Assembly: GCF_026241105.1 (NCBI RefSeq)
Contig: NZ_JAPFFT010000009.1
Coordinates: 106,240-170,239 of the forward strand
DNA length: 64,000 bases
DNA from: Arthrobacter rhizophilus
GTDB lineage: Bacteria; Actinomycetota; Actinomycetes; Actinomycetales; Micrococcaceae
Direction of reading: 5' to 3'
Shown here: piece by piece, positions 18,183 to 31,463 of the stretch
Position numbering within the stretch: the stretch's first letter is position 1
Layout: each line of letters begins with the position of its first letter
The notes under the pieces: generated by a model
Told to the model about the DNA's origin: nothing
What the model saw: the letters and a program-made list of their open reading frames with translations, nothing else
Databases searched by the model: none
Translations under genes and position numbers: made by a program

Positions 18183-18284
18183 CAGCCGCTTTTGGCTAGC
18201 GGTGCAAACCGTCAGCCAAGGCAGCTGCCTCTTTCCGTAAATCAAGACTTCAGAATTTAGAGAACAAGAGAGAACAGGGACCAT

Positions 18285-22184
<3,900 letters not shown>

Positions 22185-22201
22185 GAAGTCTGCAACGCAA
22201 A

Positions 22202-22238
22202 GGAAGGACCCCGTACTCAGCGAGTGCGGGGTCCTTCC
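22202..22238 (+). terminator. Rho-independent terminator after rpoC
   Basis: The arms 22202-22218 and 22222-22238 pair over 17 bp, with one G-U pair and a 3-base loop (AGC), followed by CGTT. It ends the rpoB-rpoC operon. Confidence 0.88.
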
Positions 22239-22297
22239 CGTTAGGTGCCCGACGACGGCGGCGCGCACCCGCCGTCGTCCTCCGCCTTTACACCCGA

Positions 22298-22327
22298 TTA
22301 AGGCCTCAGATCAAGCCATGCTAGAAT
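22298..22327 (+). promoter_or_regulatory. Predicted promoter of the str operon (rpsL)
   Basis: An extended -10 element, TGCTAGAAT, has TAGAAT at 22322-22327. A weak -35 (TTAAGG, 22298-22303) lies 18 bp before it. Together with the rpoC terminator this fills the 383-base gap before rpsL and leaves a leader of about 235 bases, in which I see no clear further signal. Confidence 0.5.
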
Positions 22328-22567
22328 TTTCGTAATTGTTCTGTGTGGCAGTGGATGAAGGCCGCCGCAGCATCATTTCGGTTTTGTTCTCATGATGCTT
22401 CGGTGGTGCCTGTTTCCGAGTTGCGGGCTACGTGCGCAACGAATGCCGCACTTTTGCACGCCCACCGGTCTTCCGGCCAGGGTCGCATGGACAACGCCAA
22501 AGCTCTCACGCAAACACAGGCTAATGCCTGGGCGCGGGGCAGAGATCAACCAACGGAGAACACGAGA

Positions 22568-22942
22568 GTGCCTACGATTAACCAGCTGGTCCGCAAGGGC
22601 CGCACGCCTAAGGTCAAGAAGACCAAGGCTCCCGCCCTTAACGGCAGCCCCATGCGCCGCGGTGTTTGCACCCGCGTCTACACCACCACTCCGAAGAAGC
22701 CGAACTCGGCTCTGCGTAAGGTTGCACGTGTGCGCCTCAACGGTGGCGTTGAAGTTACCGCCTACATCCCCGGTGTTGGCCACAACCTCCAGGAGCACTC
22801 CATCGTGCTCGTCCGTGGTGGTCGTGTGAAGGACCTCCCGGGTGTCCGTTACAAGATCGTCCGTGGTGCCCTCGATACCCAGGGTGTCAAGAACCGCAAG
22901 CAGGCCCGCAGCCGCTACGGCGCAAAGATGGAGAAGAAGTAA
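22568..22942 (+). CDS. rpsL: 30S ribosomal protein S12
   Basis: 124 residues from GTG 22568 ([12 protein letters not shown]), standard length; the frame stays open further upstream but without S12-like sequence. The conserved loops [18 protein letters not shown] and [15 protein letters not shown] are intact. Lysines at the classical streptomycin-resistance positions (TPKKPNS and GRVKDLP) are present, so the protein looks streptomycin-sensitive. S12 guards decoding accuracy at the A site. It heads the rpsL-rpsG-fusA-tuf string. Confidence 0.97.
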   Translation: MPTINQLVRKGRTPKVKKTKAPALNGSPMRRGVCTRVYTTTPKKPNSALRKVARVRLNGGVEVTAYIPGVGHNLQEHSIVLVRGGRVKDLPGVRYKIVRGALDTQGVKNRKQARSRYGAKMEKK

Positions 22943-22943
22943 T

Positions 22944-23414
22944 ATGCCTCGCAAGGGTCCGGCCCCGAAGCGGCCGCTAGTTTCCGATCCCGTTTACGGT
23001 TCCCCGTTGGTCACCCAGCTGATCAACAAGGTTCTGATTGACGGCAAAAAGTCCACCGCAGAGCGCATCGTTTACGGCGCCCTCGAAGGTGCACGCGCCA
23101 AGTCCGGTGGCGACCCCGTTGCCGCCCTCAAGAAGGCCATGGACAACGTCAAGCCTTCCCTCGAGGTTCGCTCCCGCCGTGTCGGTGGCGCAACCTACCA
23201 GGTTCCCGTTGAGGTCAAGCCGGGCCGCTCCACTGCCCTCGCTCTCCGTTGGCTGGTTGGCTACTCCAAGGCCCGCCGCGAGAAGACGATGACCGAGCGC
23301 CTCCAGAACGAAATCCTGGATGCGTCCAACGGTCTCGGTGCCGCTGTGAAGCGTCGCGAAGACACCCACAAGATGGCCGAGTCGAACAAGGCCTTCGCAC
23401 ACTACCGCTGGTAA
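22944..23414 (+). CDS. rpsG: 30S ribosomal protein S7
   Basis: 156 residues from ATG 22944 ([20 protein letters not shown]), one base after the rpsL stop, so the pair is coupled. The family core is clear: [44 protein letters not shown], and a C-terminal [21 protein letters not shown]7 nucleates assembly of the 30S head and contacts E-site tRNA. Confidence 0.97.
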   Translation: MPRKGPAPKRPLVSDPVYGSPLVTQLINKVLIDGKKSTAERIVYGALEGARAKSGGDPVAALKKAMDNVKPSLEVRSRRVGGATYQVPVEVKPGRSTALALRWLVGYSKARREKTMTERLQNEILDASNGLGAAVKRREDTHKMAESNKAFAHYRW

Positions 23415-23482
23415 AACTTCCCGTACGCCGCCGGCTCCCTGAGCTGGCGGCGAACGTGTAGTCCATCCGAAAGGGAGACACC

Positions 23483-25597
23483 GTGGCACAGGACGTGCTT
23501 ACCGACCTTAGCAAGGTCCGCAACATCGGCATCATGGCCCACATCGATGCCGGCAAGACCACCACCACCGAGCGCATTCTGTTCTACACAGGTGTGAACC
23601 ACAAGATCGGCGAGACGCACGACGGCGCTTCGACGACCGACTGGATGGAACAGGAAAAGGAACGCGGCATCACCATCACGTCTGCCGCCGTGACTTGCTT
23701 CTGGGACAAGAACCAGATCAACATCATCGACACCCCGGGCCACGTGGACTTCACGGTTGAGGTCGAGCGCTCCTTGCGCGTCCTCGACGGCGCCGTTGCT
23801 GTCTTCGATGGCAAGGAAGGCGTTGAGCCGCAGTCCGAGACTGTTTGGCGCCAGGCCGACAAGTACAACGTGCCGCGTATCTGCTTCGTCAACAAGATGG
23901 ACAAGCTCGGTGCCGACTTCTACTTCACCGTAGACACCATCATCAGCCGCCTCGGCGCCAAGCCGCTGGTTCTCCAGCTGCCGATCGGTGCAGAGAACGA
24001 CTTCGTCGGCGTCGTGGATCTCCTTGAGATGCGCGCGCTGGTGTGGCCGGGCGATGCCAAGGGTGACGTCACCATGGGTGCCAAGTACGAGGTCCAGGAG
24101 ATCCCCGCCGATCTCCAGGCCAAGGCCGAGGAATACCGCGCACAGCTCGTTGAGACTGTTGCCGAGGCTTCCGAAGAACTCATGGAAAAGTACCTCGACG
24201 GTGAAGAACTCACTGTCGAGGAGCTCAAGGCCGGCATCCGCAAGATGACCATCAACTCTGAGCTCTACCCGGTTCTCTGTGGTTCTGCCTTCAAGAACCG
24301 TGGCGTACAGCCGATGCTGGATGCTGTTGTTGACTTCCTGCCGAACCCGCTCGACGTCCCGCCCATGATCGGTCACGACCCGCGCGACGAGGAGAAGGAA
24401 CTCACCCGCAAGCCTTCTGCCGAGGAGCCGTTCTCGGCCCTCGCGTTCAAGATCGCCGCGCACCCGTTCTTCGGTCAGCTCACCTTCATCCGCGTGTACT
24501 CCGGTCATGTGGAAGCAGGCTCCCAGGTGGTCAACTCCACCAAGGGCAAGAAGGAGCGTATCGGCAAGCTGTTCCAGATGCACGCCAACAAGGAAATGCC
24601 TGTTGAGGGCGCTACCGCCGGCCACATCTATGCAGCTATCGGTCTGAAGGACACCACCACGGGCGACACCCTGTGCGACGCGAACAACCAGATCGTCCTC
24701 GAGTCCATGAGCTTCCCGGAGCCCGTGATCTCGGTTGCCATCGAGCCGAACACCAAGGGTGACCAGGAGAAGCTCTCCACGGCCATCCAGAAGCTCTCCG
24801 CTGAGGACCCGACCTTCCAGGTCTCCCTCAACGAGGACACCGGTCAGACCATCATCGCCGGCATGGGCGAACTCCACCTGGACATCCTGGTGGACCGCAT
24901 GCGCCGCGAGTTCAAGGTCGAGGCAAACGTCGGCAAGCCGCAGGTTGCTTATCGCGAAACCATCAAGCGCGCTGTAGAGCGTCACGACTACACGCACAAG
25001 AAGCAGACCGGTGGTTCGGGTCAGTTCGCAAAGATCCAGATCGCTATCGAGCCGATGGACACCGCCGACGGCGAGCTCTACTCGTTCGAGAACAAGGTCA
25101 CCGGTGGCCGCGTGCCCCGCGAGTACATCCCGTCCGTTGACGCGGGTATCCAGGATGCACTCAACGACGGCGTTCTGGCCGGCTACCCGGTTGTCGGCAT
25201 CAAGGCCACGCTGATTGACGGCGCGTACCACGATGTTGACTCCTCGGAAATGGCGTTCAAGATCGCGGGCCGTATGGCTTTCAAGGAAGCTGCGCGAAAG
25301 GCGAACCCTGTTCTGCTCGAACCGCTGATGGATGTTGAGGTCCGCACCCCTGAGGAATACATGGGTGAAGTTATTGGTGACCTGAACTCCCGTCGTGGCC
25401 AGATGCAGTCCATGGAAGATGCCGCTGGCGTCAAGGTGATCCGTGCGCACGTTCCGCTGTCCGGCATGTTCGGCTACATCGGTGACCTGCGTTCGAAGAC
25501 CCAGGGCCGCGCTGTGTACTCCATGACGTTCAACAGCTACGCAGAGGTCCCGAAGGCAGTTGCCGACGAGATCATCCAGAAGAACCGCGGCGAGTAA
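23483..25597 (+). CDS. fusA: Elongation factor G
   Basis: 704 residues from GTG 23483, with AAAGGGAGA upstream. The G domain has the P-loop [19 protein letters not shown] (residues 19-26 core), [10 protein letters not shown] and FVNKMDKLG. Domains II to V follow, with the domain IV sequence [16 protein letters not shown] and the C-terminal [19 protein letters not shown] drives translocation and, with recycling factor, splits ribosomes. No resistance-type change can be asserted. It is followed by tuf after 235 bases. Confidence 0.98.
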   Translation: MAQDVLTDLSKVRNIGIMAHIDAGKTTTTERILFYTGVNHKIGETHDGASTTDWMEQEKERGITITSAAVTCFWDKNQINIIDTPGHVDFTVEVERSLRVLDGAVAVFDGKEGVEPQSETVWRQADKYNVPRICFVNKMDKLGADFYFTVDTIISRLGAKPLVLQLPIGAENDFVGVVDLLEMRALVWPGDAKGDVTMGAKYEVQEIPADLQAKAEEYRAQLVETVAEASEELMEKYLDGEELTVEELKAGIRKMTINSELYPVLCGSAFKNRGVQPMLDAVVDFLPNPLDVPPMIGHDPRDEEKELTRKPSAEEPFSALAFKIAAHPFFGQLTFIRVYSGHVEAGSQVVNSTKGKKERIGKLFQMHANKEMPVEGATAGHIYAAIGLKDTTTGDTLCDANNQIVLESMSFPEPVISVAIEPNTKGDQEKLSTAIQKLSAEDPTFQVSLNEDTGQTIIAGMGELHLDILVDRMRREFKVEANVGKPQVAYRETIKRAVERHDYTHKKQTGGSGQFAKIQIAIEPMDTADGELYSFENKVTGGRVPREYIPSVDAGIQDALNDGVLAGYPVVGIKATLIDGAYHDVDSSEMAFKIAGRMAFKEAARKANPVLLEPLMDVEVRTPEEYMGEVIGDLNSRRGQMQSMEDAAGVKVIRAHVPLSGMFGYIGDLRSKTQGRAVYSMTFNSYAEVPKAVADEIIQKNRGE

Positions 25598-25733
25598 TCA
25601 CCGACGGAAAAACCAGGATGCTGGCCCGTTCCGGGAAAGCATTCAGTGCAGGTGGCCGGGCCGTGGCCCAGGCTCAGATCCGGCCCCTGCACGATCAGAC
25701 TCCAGGCACCAGCATTGGTTCCTGAATCTGCAA

Positions 25734-25763
25734 TTTCACCAAACCAAAGCCCCCAAGTAGACT
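25734..25763 (+). promoter_or_regulatory. Predicted separate promoter for tuf
   Basis: TTTCAC (25734-25739) and TAGACT (25758-25763) are 18 bp apart, about 70 bases before tuf. A dedicated tuf promoter after fusA is common because EF-Tu is needed in large excess. Confidence 0.5.
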
Positions 25764-25832
25764 TGCTGGAGTTTCTGCCGCGAAAAGCGCGGCCGAGAAG
25801 CAACTCACTTGAAATCGTTCTAGGAGGAACCT

Positions 25833-27023
25833 GTGGCAAAGGCAAAGTTCGAGCGGACTAAGCCGCACGTCAACATCGGCACCATTGGTCACGTTGACCA
25901 CGGTAAGACGACGCTGACTGCCGCCATTTCCAAGGTGCTGTACGACAAGTACCCCACTCTCAACGAGCAGCGCGACTTCGCGTCGATTGACTCTGCTCCG
26001 GAAGAGCGCCAGCGTGGTATTACCATCAACATCTCCCACGTTGAGTACCAGACCGAGAAGCGCCACTACGCACACGTAGACGCTCCGGGTCACGCTGACT
26101 ACATCAAGAACATGATCACCGGTGCTGCCCAGATGGACGGTGCGATCCTCGTGGTTGCCGCCACTGACGGCCCGATGGCTCAGACCCGCGAGCACGTTCT
26201 GCTCGCCCGCCAGGTTGGTGTTCCCTACCTGCTGGTCGCGCTGAACAAGTCGGACATGGTCGACGACGAAGAGCTTCTCGACCTCGTTGAAATGGAAGTT
26301 CGCGAGCTGCTCAGCGCTCAGGGCTTCGATGGCGACGAGGCTCCGGTTGTGCGTGTTTCCGGTCTCAAGGCACTCGAAGGCGACCCGATTTGGGTCAAGT
26401 CCGTCGAGGACCTCATGGAAGCTGTCGACAACTCGGTTCCGGACCCCGTCCGTGACCGCGACAAGCCGTTCCTGATGCCGATCGAAGACGTCTTCACGAT
26501 CACCGGCCGTGGCACCGTTGTTACGGGTCGCGCCGAGCGAGGTACCCTCGCGATCAACTCTGAAGTTGAAATCGTTGGTATCCGTCCGGTCCAGAAGACC
26601 ACCGTTACCGGTATCGAGATGTTCCACAAGCAGCTCGACGAGGCATGGGCCGGCGAGAACTGTGGCCTCCTGCTCCGCGGTCTGAAGCGCGACGACGTCG
26701 AGCGCGGCCAGGTTGTCGTCAAGCCGGGTTCCATCACCCCGCACACCGACTTCGAGGCCAACGTCTACATCCTGTCCAAGGACGAAGGCGGACGTCACAA
26801 CCCGTTCTACTCGAACTACCGCCCGCAGTTCTACTTCCGTACCACGGACGTAACCGGCGTTATCACCCTGCCGGAAGGCACGGAAATGGTTATGCCTGGC
26901 GACAACACTGAGATGACCGTTGCGCTCATCCAGCCGATCGCTATGGAAGAGGGCCTCGGCTTCGCAATCCGTGAAGGTGGCCGCACCGTTGGTTCGGGAC
27001 GTGTCACCAAGATCATCAAGTAG
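25833..27023 (+). CDS. tuf: Elongation factor Tu
   Basis: 396 residues from GTG 25833 with TAGGAGG upstream. The P-loop GHVDHGKT spans residues 19-26; [12 protein letters not shown] and [13 protein letters not shown] complete the GTPase core. The C-terminal barrels end with the usual [22 protein letters not shown]-Tu delivers aminoacyl-tRNA to the ribosome. It is the only tuf in the window. A bidirectional-looking terminator follows, after which the order departs from the usual tuf-rpsJ adjacency. Confidence 0.98.
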   Translation: MAKAKFERTKPHVNIGTIGHVDHGKTTLTAAISKVLYDKYPTLNEQRDFASIDSAPEERQRGITINISHVEYQTEKRHYAHVDAPGHADYIKNMITGAAQMDGAILVVAATDGPMAQTREHVLLARQVGVPYLLVALNKSDMVDDEELLDLVEMEVRELLSAQGFDGDEAPVVRVSGLKALEGDPIWVKSVEDLMEAVDNSVPDPVRDRDKPFLMPIEDVFTITGRGTVVTGRAERGTLAINSEVEIVGIRPVQKTTVTGIEMFHKQLDEAWAGENCGLLLRGLKRDDVERGQVVVKPGSITPHTDFEANVYILSKDEGGRHNPFYSNYRPQFYFRTTDVTGVITLPEGTEMVMPGDNTEMTVALIQPIAMEEGLGFAIREGGRTVGSGRVTKIIK

Positions 27024-27073
27024 TTTCTACTTGTAGATCAGTGGAGGACCGGACGCCTGGCGACCGGTAGCAA

Positions 27074-27119
27074 AGCAAAGAAAAACCCCGTCACTATCGT
27101 GGCGGGGTTCTTCTTTGCT
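27074..27119 (+). terminator. Rho-independent terminator after tuf
   Basis: The arms 27074-27090 and 27103-27119 pair over about 16 bp with one interruption; the right arm is T-rich and the left arm A-rich, so it could act on both strands. It separates tuf from the large membrane-protein gene. Confidence 0.85.
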
Positions 27120-27123
27120 ATCT

Positions 27124-27144
27124 TTTATCTATCGAATGGATAAA
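27124..27144. promoter_or_regulatory. AT-rich palindrome before the giant membrane protein gene
   Basis: TTTATC (27124-27129) and GATAAA (27139-27144) form an inverted repeat, with inner AT pairs. It lies 20 bases upstream of the start codon at 27165, where a repressor would block the -10 region. It stands out in this GC-rich sequence. Confidence 0.4.
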
Positions 27145-27164
27145 TAGCGGACAGGAGAGCAGGA

Positions 27165-30100
27165 ATGTCTGGCTTCTTTGGCACCATCCTCGTACTGCTT
27201 GTGGTCTTCGTCACCGCGTTGGTGGCCCACTCCTCAGGGAAATCGAAAGGGCGATCACTTGCCGAAAGGGCTGCCCAGCGGGTTGCTGACGATTCCGTCC
27301 TGCAGTATCGCTCAGGCTATCTGGCCGGCCACCTGGCAGGATGGCGCGACGCCGAGGCTCACCGCGCAGGCGCTCCCGCGAGGGAACGGGATTCCCGCCC
27401 GCCTGGCCCGGAGCGCAGTCAAACGTTCGCGCCTGCTCCCGTCCAGACGGCTCCGGTCCGAACCGTTCCAGTTAAGCCCTGGCCATTGCCCATCCAGTCG
27501 CAACCAGCCCGGATCCTGGCAGAGGCCGGGATCTCGCCAGAGGCGCTGCGAGAGGAGCAAACGGCCCGGAAACAGAAGCGGGATCGGCAGAACATCAACA
27601 TCACGCTGTACGTGGCGAGCCTCCTGCTGGTCGCCGCTTCGGCACTGTTCATTGGCACGAGCCTCCCGTCAGTCCTCCGTTTTGCCGGTGTCTGGACCAT
27701 CACGGTTACCTTCTATGCGGCGGGTTTCATCCTCCACGCGAGGGCACCCAGGCTGCGGCCCGCCGCGATCGCCTTCGCGGGAACGGGCCTTGCGTTGATC
27801 CCTGTGACGGGTCTGGCGATGTACAACTTTGCGTTGCACAACGGCCCGGCGGCCTGGCTGGTTACGTCCATCGTTGGGACCGTGGCCTATGTTGTCGCAG
27901 CGGTGCGACTAGACAATCGGGTTCTCGCCTTCCTGTCCTTGAGCTTTGTGGTCTCCGCGGCGTGGTCCGGCGTGTCTATGCTGGGCGGCGCCCTTGTCTG
28001 GTATTTCGCTTGCCTGATCGGGCTCGCCGTGTTCCTGGCCCAGACGGCCATGCGCCAACCGCATTGGCTTCCGCCGGTCTATGTCCGGCCTTTGATGTCC
28101 CTCCACCCTTATGTCGTGCCGTTCGTTGCACTTGCGGCCAGCTTCGTTCCCCAGCATTTGGGGAAGGGTGAATACGCCATCATCATGACGGTGTGTGGAC
28201 TGTATTTCGCCGTGATGGCGTCCCTTCCGCAGGGCGTGTTCCGGCTCCCACAGTTCTATGCGGCGAGGCTCTCCTTTTCAGTGGCATTCCTCGTGCTCCT
28301 GTCCGACGCCGGGCTTGGGCTCCCGGAAGTACTGCTGGCCGCCGTCGTTCTTCTTGCGCTGCAGTCGCTGTGGTCGGCATTCGACAGCGGCAGGCTCGTT
28401 CGTTGGTTCCCGGGGCCGGGCACATCCCAGGCGATCCGGCGCTGCTGGATTGATGCCGTGGTGTGCTTTGGCCTTCAATTGGCGGCTGCCTTCATGGCGG
28501 CCTTCGCCATCCTGGTCCGGCATTCCGAGACGCCCGTGGGGATCCCGTTGTTCGCGACCCTCCTTTCCGGTGTGGTTCTGGCGTGGAAGCTGGGAGGCCA
28601 GGCCGAGTGGCTCCCTGTTGCCGCTCTTGTGGTTGCCGCACCGTTTGCCGATGAGCTGGGCGGTTGGCCGACGGCGGCGTTGTTGGCTATCGCCGGCGCG
28701 TTCTGGTTACTGCGGGCAGGGAGGCCAATGGAGCCCAGGCGTAGGGTGTTTATCTTGGCGGGACGCATTGCGCTCACTCTCAGCGTCCCGGCAGTAACAG
28801 CGGGGGTAGTGCCGGAGAATCCTGACCGCCCTGCCGCCGTCGTTCTGGCGTTCCTTGCCGCAGCGTCGTTCCAGTTGATGTTGGAAGCCGCACTGATCCG
28901 CTCGGGAGTCAGGACGTTCGCGCCGACCATCTGCCTCGCCGCCTTCGCTGGTTCCGGCATGGCAGCGATCCCATTGCTTCTTTTGCTCGAGCAAGCTCCC
29001 GGCCAACCCCTGACAGTATCGGCCGTCGCAATTCATGTCCTTGCTGTGGCGCTGCTCGGCTGGGCGCTGTTCCCGGACGCTGCAGGCGTCGGCCTGCGGC
29101 CCGGAAGGGTGGCTGAGTTGCTTGCCCCGGCAGCTCTTGCATGGGCGGGGGCGTTGTCCTTCGGGGCAGTCTCCCTGACGTTGGGAAACACGGTGTTGCT
29201 CGTTGGCGTGCTGTACTTCACCGTTCAGGCGCTCCGCCTTCCGCGCACCCTGCACCGCCGCGGCTATTGGTGGGCCGCCCGTGCGCTCGTCACCCTGCTC
29301 GCCGGCACAGGTTATCTACAGTTACTCCTGGACGGAGGCAGCCTGGTAGTGGCGGGGGAGAGGCTTCAGCTTGCCACCGTGGTCTTCCTGGCCTTGGCCC
29401 TCCAACTGATTCCGCCGCTTGCGGAGGCGTTGCGCGGCCCTGATCGGGGTCTCGCGATACTTGACGCCGCCGTGGTGCTGCCCTTCATGGCCGGCGCCGT
29501 CGCCGTCGTGAGCCTCTCGGGCACCTACTTCGACAGCGCCTTGGCTGGAAGTTGGCAGGCGGTGGCGATCTCAATCGTCATGGCGGCGTCGGCTGTGGCA
29601 GCCGGGTTCGTGCTTCGTGCGGAGGGCGCGTCCGCGGTCTTGGCGCCGGCGACGTTGGCGCTCTTGCTGTTGCTTCGCGGTGCGCACGTTCACGAGGTCG
29701 AGGCGTTGCTTGCCATCTTCGCCGTATTCAGCGCCGTCATGGTGGCCACGGCTCCCGGGCGCACGGCGAAGGGCACCTACTTCATCGCCGCCAGGATTCT
29801 CACGGCCGCCGTTGCTGCGGTTTTTGCCCATGACGTATCAACCTCAGCCACGGTGGTGTCGCTGACTTTCGCGGGCGTCCTGGTGCTGCAGCACATCATC
29901 CGTTGGCTCATGCGGAACCGATTGCAGCAGATTCCCTTCCAACAGGCAGCAGTGTGGGTGACGTTGAGCGCGCAGGCCGTGCTGCCGGCGACGTACCTTT
30001 CCTCTGTGGTTCAGCCGGAAGCGCACGACGGCGGCCGCTGGGTCCTGCTGCTTGAGCTGGCAGTGTTGTTGGTTTCCGCCGTCGTCGCGAATCGGATCTT

Positions 30101-31268
30101 CACCGCCCTGGGCGCCGTGTATTTCACCATTCCGGCGTCGATTGCGGCGCTGGTGGCAGCCGGACCCGAGGTGTCCTTCCCTTCCGGGACATGGCTCTCT
30201 GAACCCTTGCTCGTCGAGGCGGCGGTGCCCCTGGTGCTGCTCACAATGTCACTCGTGGTGACTGCCGTGAGGCTACTCGTCCAACCAGGAAGCGGCGTCC
30301 CTGAACGTTGGTTCTGGCTGGCGGCGGCGCTGGCTTTCGCCGCTGCCGGAGGGGCGCTGTCAGCCGACGTGTCGGACACCGCCACGGGCATGGCGGGACT
30401 GGTATTGGCCGTAGTGTGCTTCGTGGCCTCACACGTCGAGCGAATGCCGGGCTTCTATCCGCTTGCCTCCGCCGCGAGCCTCGTCGGTGCTACTGTCTTC
30501 GCCGCTTCGGTCTTGGATAAGGCTCCGATCCTTGGCCAGACCGGGGCTCAATGGGAGGATTTCCTGCCGTGGCTCCTGGGCTGCGCAGGATCGGCCGCTG
30601 TGCTCTACTCCGCCCGTTGGTCCCGGATCCCGGGCGTGGGGTCGCAGCCCGTGCGCAAGTTGTCGCTCGCGGTAGCGGCAGGAGGGGGATTTGCCCTCGC
30701 CGCAGCTGCAGGCCTATTGCACGATGACACCGCACTGGCAGGAACTTGCCTGCTCGGGGCTGCCCTGGCCGTGGCCTTCCTCGAGGTACCTCGGGCAATC
30801 AGATTCGGTGTCGCCGAGCTGGGTGCGGTGCTGGTACTTGCCGCCGCACAGCGGGCGGTCCTTTTCGTCCACGGAGCCAGGCCCGAGCTTTTTTGGGTGG
30901 TGCAGTGGTTCGCGGTCCTCGGTGCCGTTTTGGCAGGGCTGCGCTATTACGCGGGGAACAAGCTGGAGGGGCGTATCAGGTTGGGCCTAGCCTCAGGCTT
31001 GTTGTCTCTCGGGGGCCTCCTCTCGATAGTGCCAGGCAGCGCCTTTCCGGGCACTGTGCCACAGCAACTATGGGTCCTCGTCGGATATGCGGTGCTACTG
31101 CTTGCCGCACTGGTCCTCGTCGAGCGCATGTTTGTGTGGTGGGGTGCCGCGGGCGTTGCCCTCAGTGTTATGTGGGCCCTTCGTTCCTATGCCTTCGCGA
31201 TGCTCGCCGTGATCGCCCTGGCATTGATCGTCCTTGCCGTCTGGCGCCTCAACAGGACCGCGCCCTGA
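27165..31268 (+). CDS. Giant polytopic membrane protein, function unknown
   Basis: 1367 residues from ATG 27165, with ACAGGAGAG upstream. One N-terminal helix (about 3-22) is followed by a soluble Arg/Pro/Ala-rich stretch (about 23-140) containing RYRSGYLAGHLAGWRDAEA-like basic sequence, then a very long series of hydrophobic helices up to the C-terminus, by eye more than 30. I see no transporter, transferase or nucleotide-binding motif. It resembles large actinobacterial multi-helix proteins usually labelled hypothetical or named after SCO7613; that link is from memory and uncertain. A 41-residue membrane peptide follows 28 bases downstream. The gene is inserted where tuf normally meets rpsJ. 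Confidence 0.8.
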   Translation: MSGFFGTILVLLVVFVTALVAHSSGKSKGRSLAERAAQRVADDSVLQYRSGYLAGHLAGWRDAEAHRAGAPARERDSRPPGPERSQTFAPAPVQTAPVRTVPVKPWPLPIQSQPARILAEAGISPEALREEQTARKQKRDRQNINITLYVASLLLVAASALFIGTSLPSVLRFAGVWTITVTFYAAGFILHARAPRLRPAAIAFAGTGLALIPVTGLAMYNFALHNGPAAWLVTSIVGTVAYVVAAVRLDNRVLAFLSLSFVVSAAWSGVSMLGGALVWYFACLIGLAVFLAQTAMRQPHWLPPVYVRPLMSLHPYVVPFVALAASFVPQHLGKGEYAIIMTVCGLYFAVMASLPQGVFRLPQFYAARLSFSVAFLVLLSDAGLGLPEVLLAAVVLLALQSLWSAFDSGRLVRWFPGPGTSQAIRRCWIDAVVCFGLQLAAAFMAAFAILVRHSETPVGIPLFATLLSGVVLAWKLGGQAEWLPVAALVVAAPFADELGGWPTAALLAIAGAFWLLRAGRPMEPRRRVFILAGRIALTLSVPAVTAGVVPENPDRPAAVVLAFLAAASFQLMLEAALIRSGVRTFAPTICLAAFAGSGMAAIPLLLLLEQAPGQPLTVSAVAIHVLAVALLGWALFPDAAGVGLRPGRVAELLAPAALAWAGALSFGAVSLTLGNTVLLVGVLYFTVQALRLPRTLHRRGYWWAARALVTLLAGTGYLQLLLDGGSLVVAGERLQLATVVFLALALQLIPPLAEALRGPDRGLAILDAAVVLPFMAGAVAVVSLSGTYFDSALAGSWQAVAISIVMAASAVAAGFVLRAEGASAVLAPATLALLLLLRGAHVHEVEALLAIFAVFSAVMVATAPGRTAKGTYFIAARILTAAVAAVFAHDVSTSATVVSLTFAGVLVLQHIIRWLMRNRLQQIPFQQAAVWVTLSAQAVLPATYLSSVVQPEAHDGGRWVLLLELAVLLVSAVVANRIFTALGAVYFTIPASIAALVAAGPEVSFPSGTWLSEPLLVEAAVPLVLLTMSLVVTAVRLLVQPGSGVPERWFWLAAALAFAAAGGALSADVSDTATGMAGLVLAVVCFVASHVERMPGFYPLASAASLVGATVFAASVLDKAPILGQTGAQWEDFLPWLLGCAGSAAVLYSARWSRIPGVGSQPVRKLSLAVAAGGGFALAAAAGLLHDDTALAGTCLLGAALAVAFLEVPRAIRFGVAELGAVLVLAAAQRAVLFVHGARPELFWVVQWFAVLGAVLAGLRYYAGNKLEGRIRLGLASGLLSLGGLLSIVPGSAFPGTVPQQLWVLVGYAVLLLAALVLVERMFVWWGAAGVALSVMWALRSYAFAMLAVIALALIVLAVWRLNRTAP

Positions 31269-31296
31269 TAGCGTTGCCTCAAAGGAGGAATGCAGA

Positions 31297-31422
31297 ATGG
31301 AATGGATCATTTTTCTGGTTGTGGTGGTTGTGGTGGTAGCTGGCGTGATGTGGGGAAGGAAATACTTCCGCCGCGAGATCGAGCGCGCCAAGCGCATCAA
31401 TCGGGCGAACAGGAAAGATTGA
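31297..31422 (+). CDS. 41-residue single-helix membrane peptide
   Basis: The ATG at 31297 has a strong AAAGGAGGA site seven bases before it. The product is one hydrophobic helix (residues 3-19, almost all Val/Ile) followed by a tail of Arg and Lys, giving an N-out or membrane-anchored topology. It lies 28 bases after the giant membrane protein gene on the same strand, so they are probably co-transcribed and may act together. No family recognised. Confidence 0.65.
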   Translation: MEWIIFLVVVVVVVAGVMWGRKYFRREIERAKRINRANRKD

Positions 31423-31443
31423 TTTAGCACGGTCAGTCCACAA

Positions 31444-31463
31444 AGGGGCTCGAATCAGCCCCT
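31444..31463. terminator. Possible terminator between convergent genes
   Basis: AGGGGCT (31444-31450) pairs with AGCCCCT (31457-31463) around CGAATC. It overlaps the last codons of the glycosidase gene. No T-run on the plus strand; the minus strand continues with TTTG only. Weak evidence. Confidence 0.35.

Noticed and set aside
14748..18284. An open frame of over 1100 codons on the minus strand opposite rpoB.
   Set aside because: It is a mirror of high-GC codon use in rpoB; the product has no family features, and similar long antisense frames occur opposite rpoC and fusA.
22343..22567. In-frame upstream extension of rpsL by about 75 codons.
   Set aside because: S12 is complete from GTG 22568; the extra residues match nothing, and a predicted promoter lies just before it, so the stretch is leader RNA.
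23402..25450. A 680-codon antisense frame opposite fusA.
   Set aside because: Composition shadow of a highly expressed gene; no protein features.
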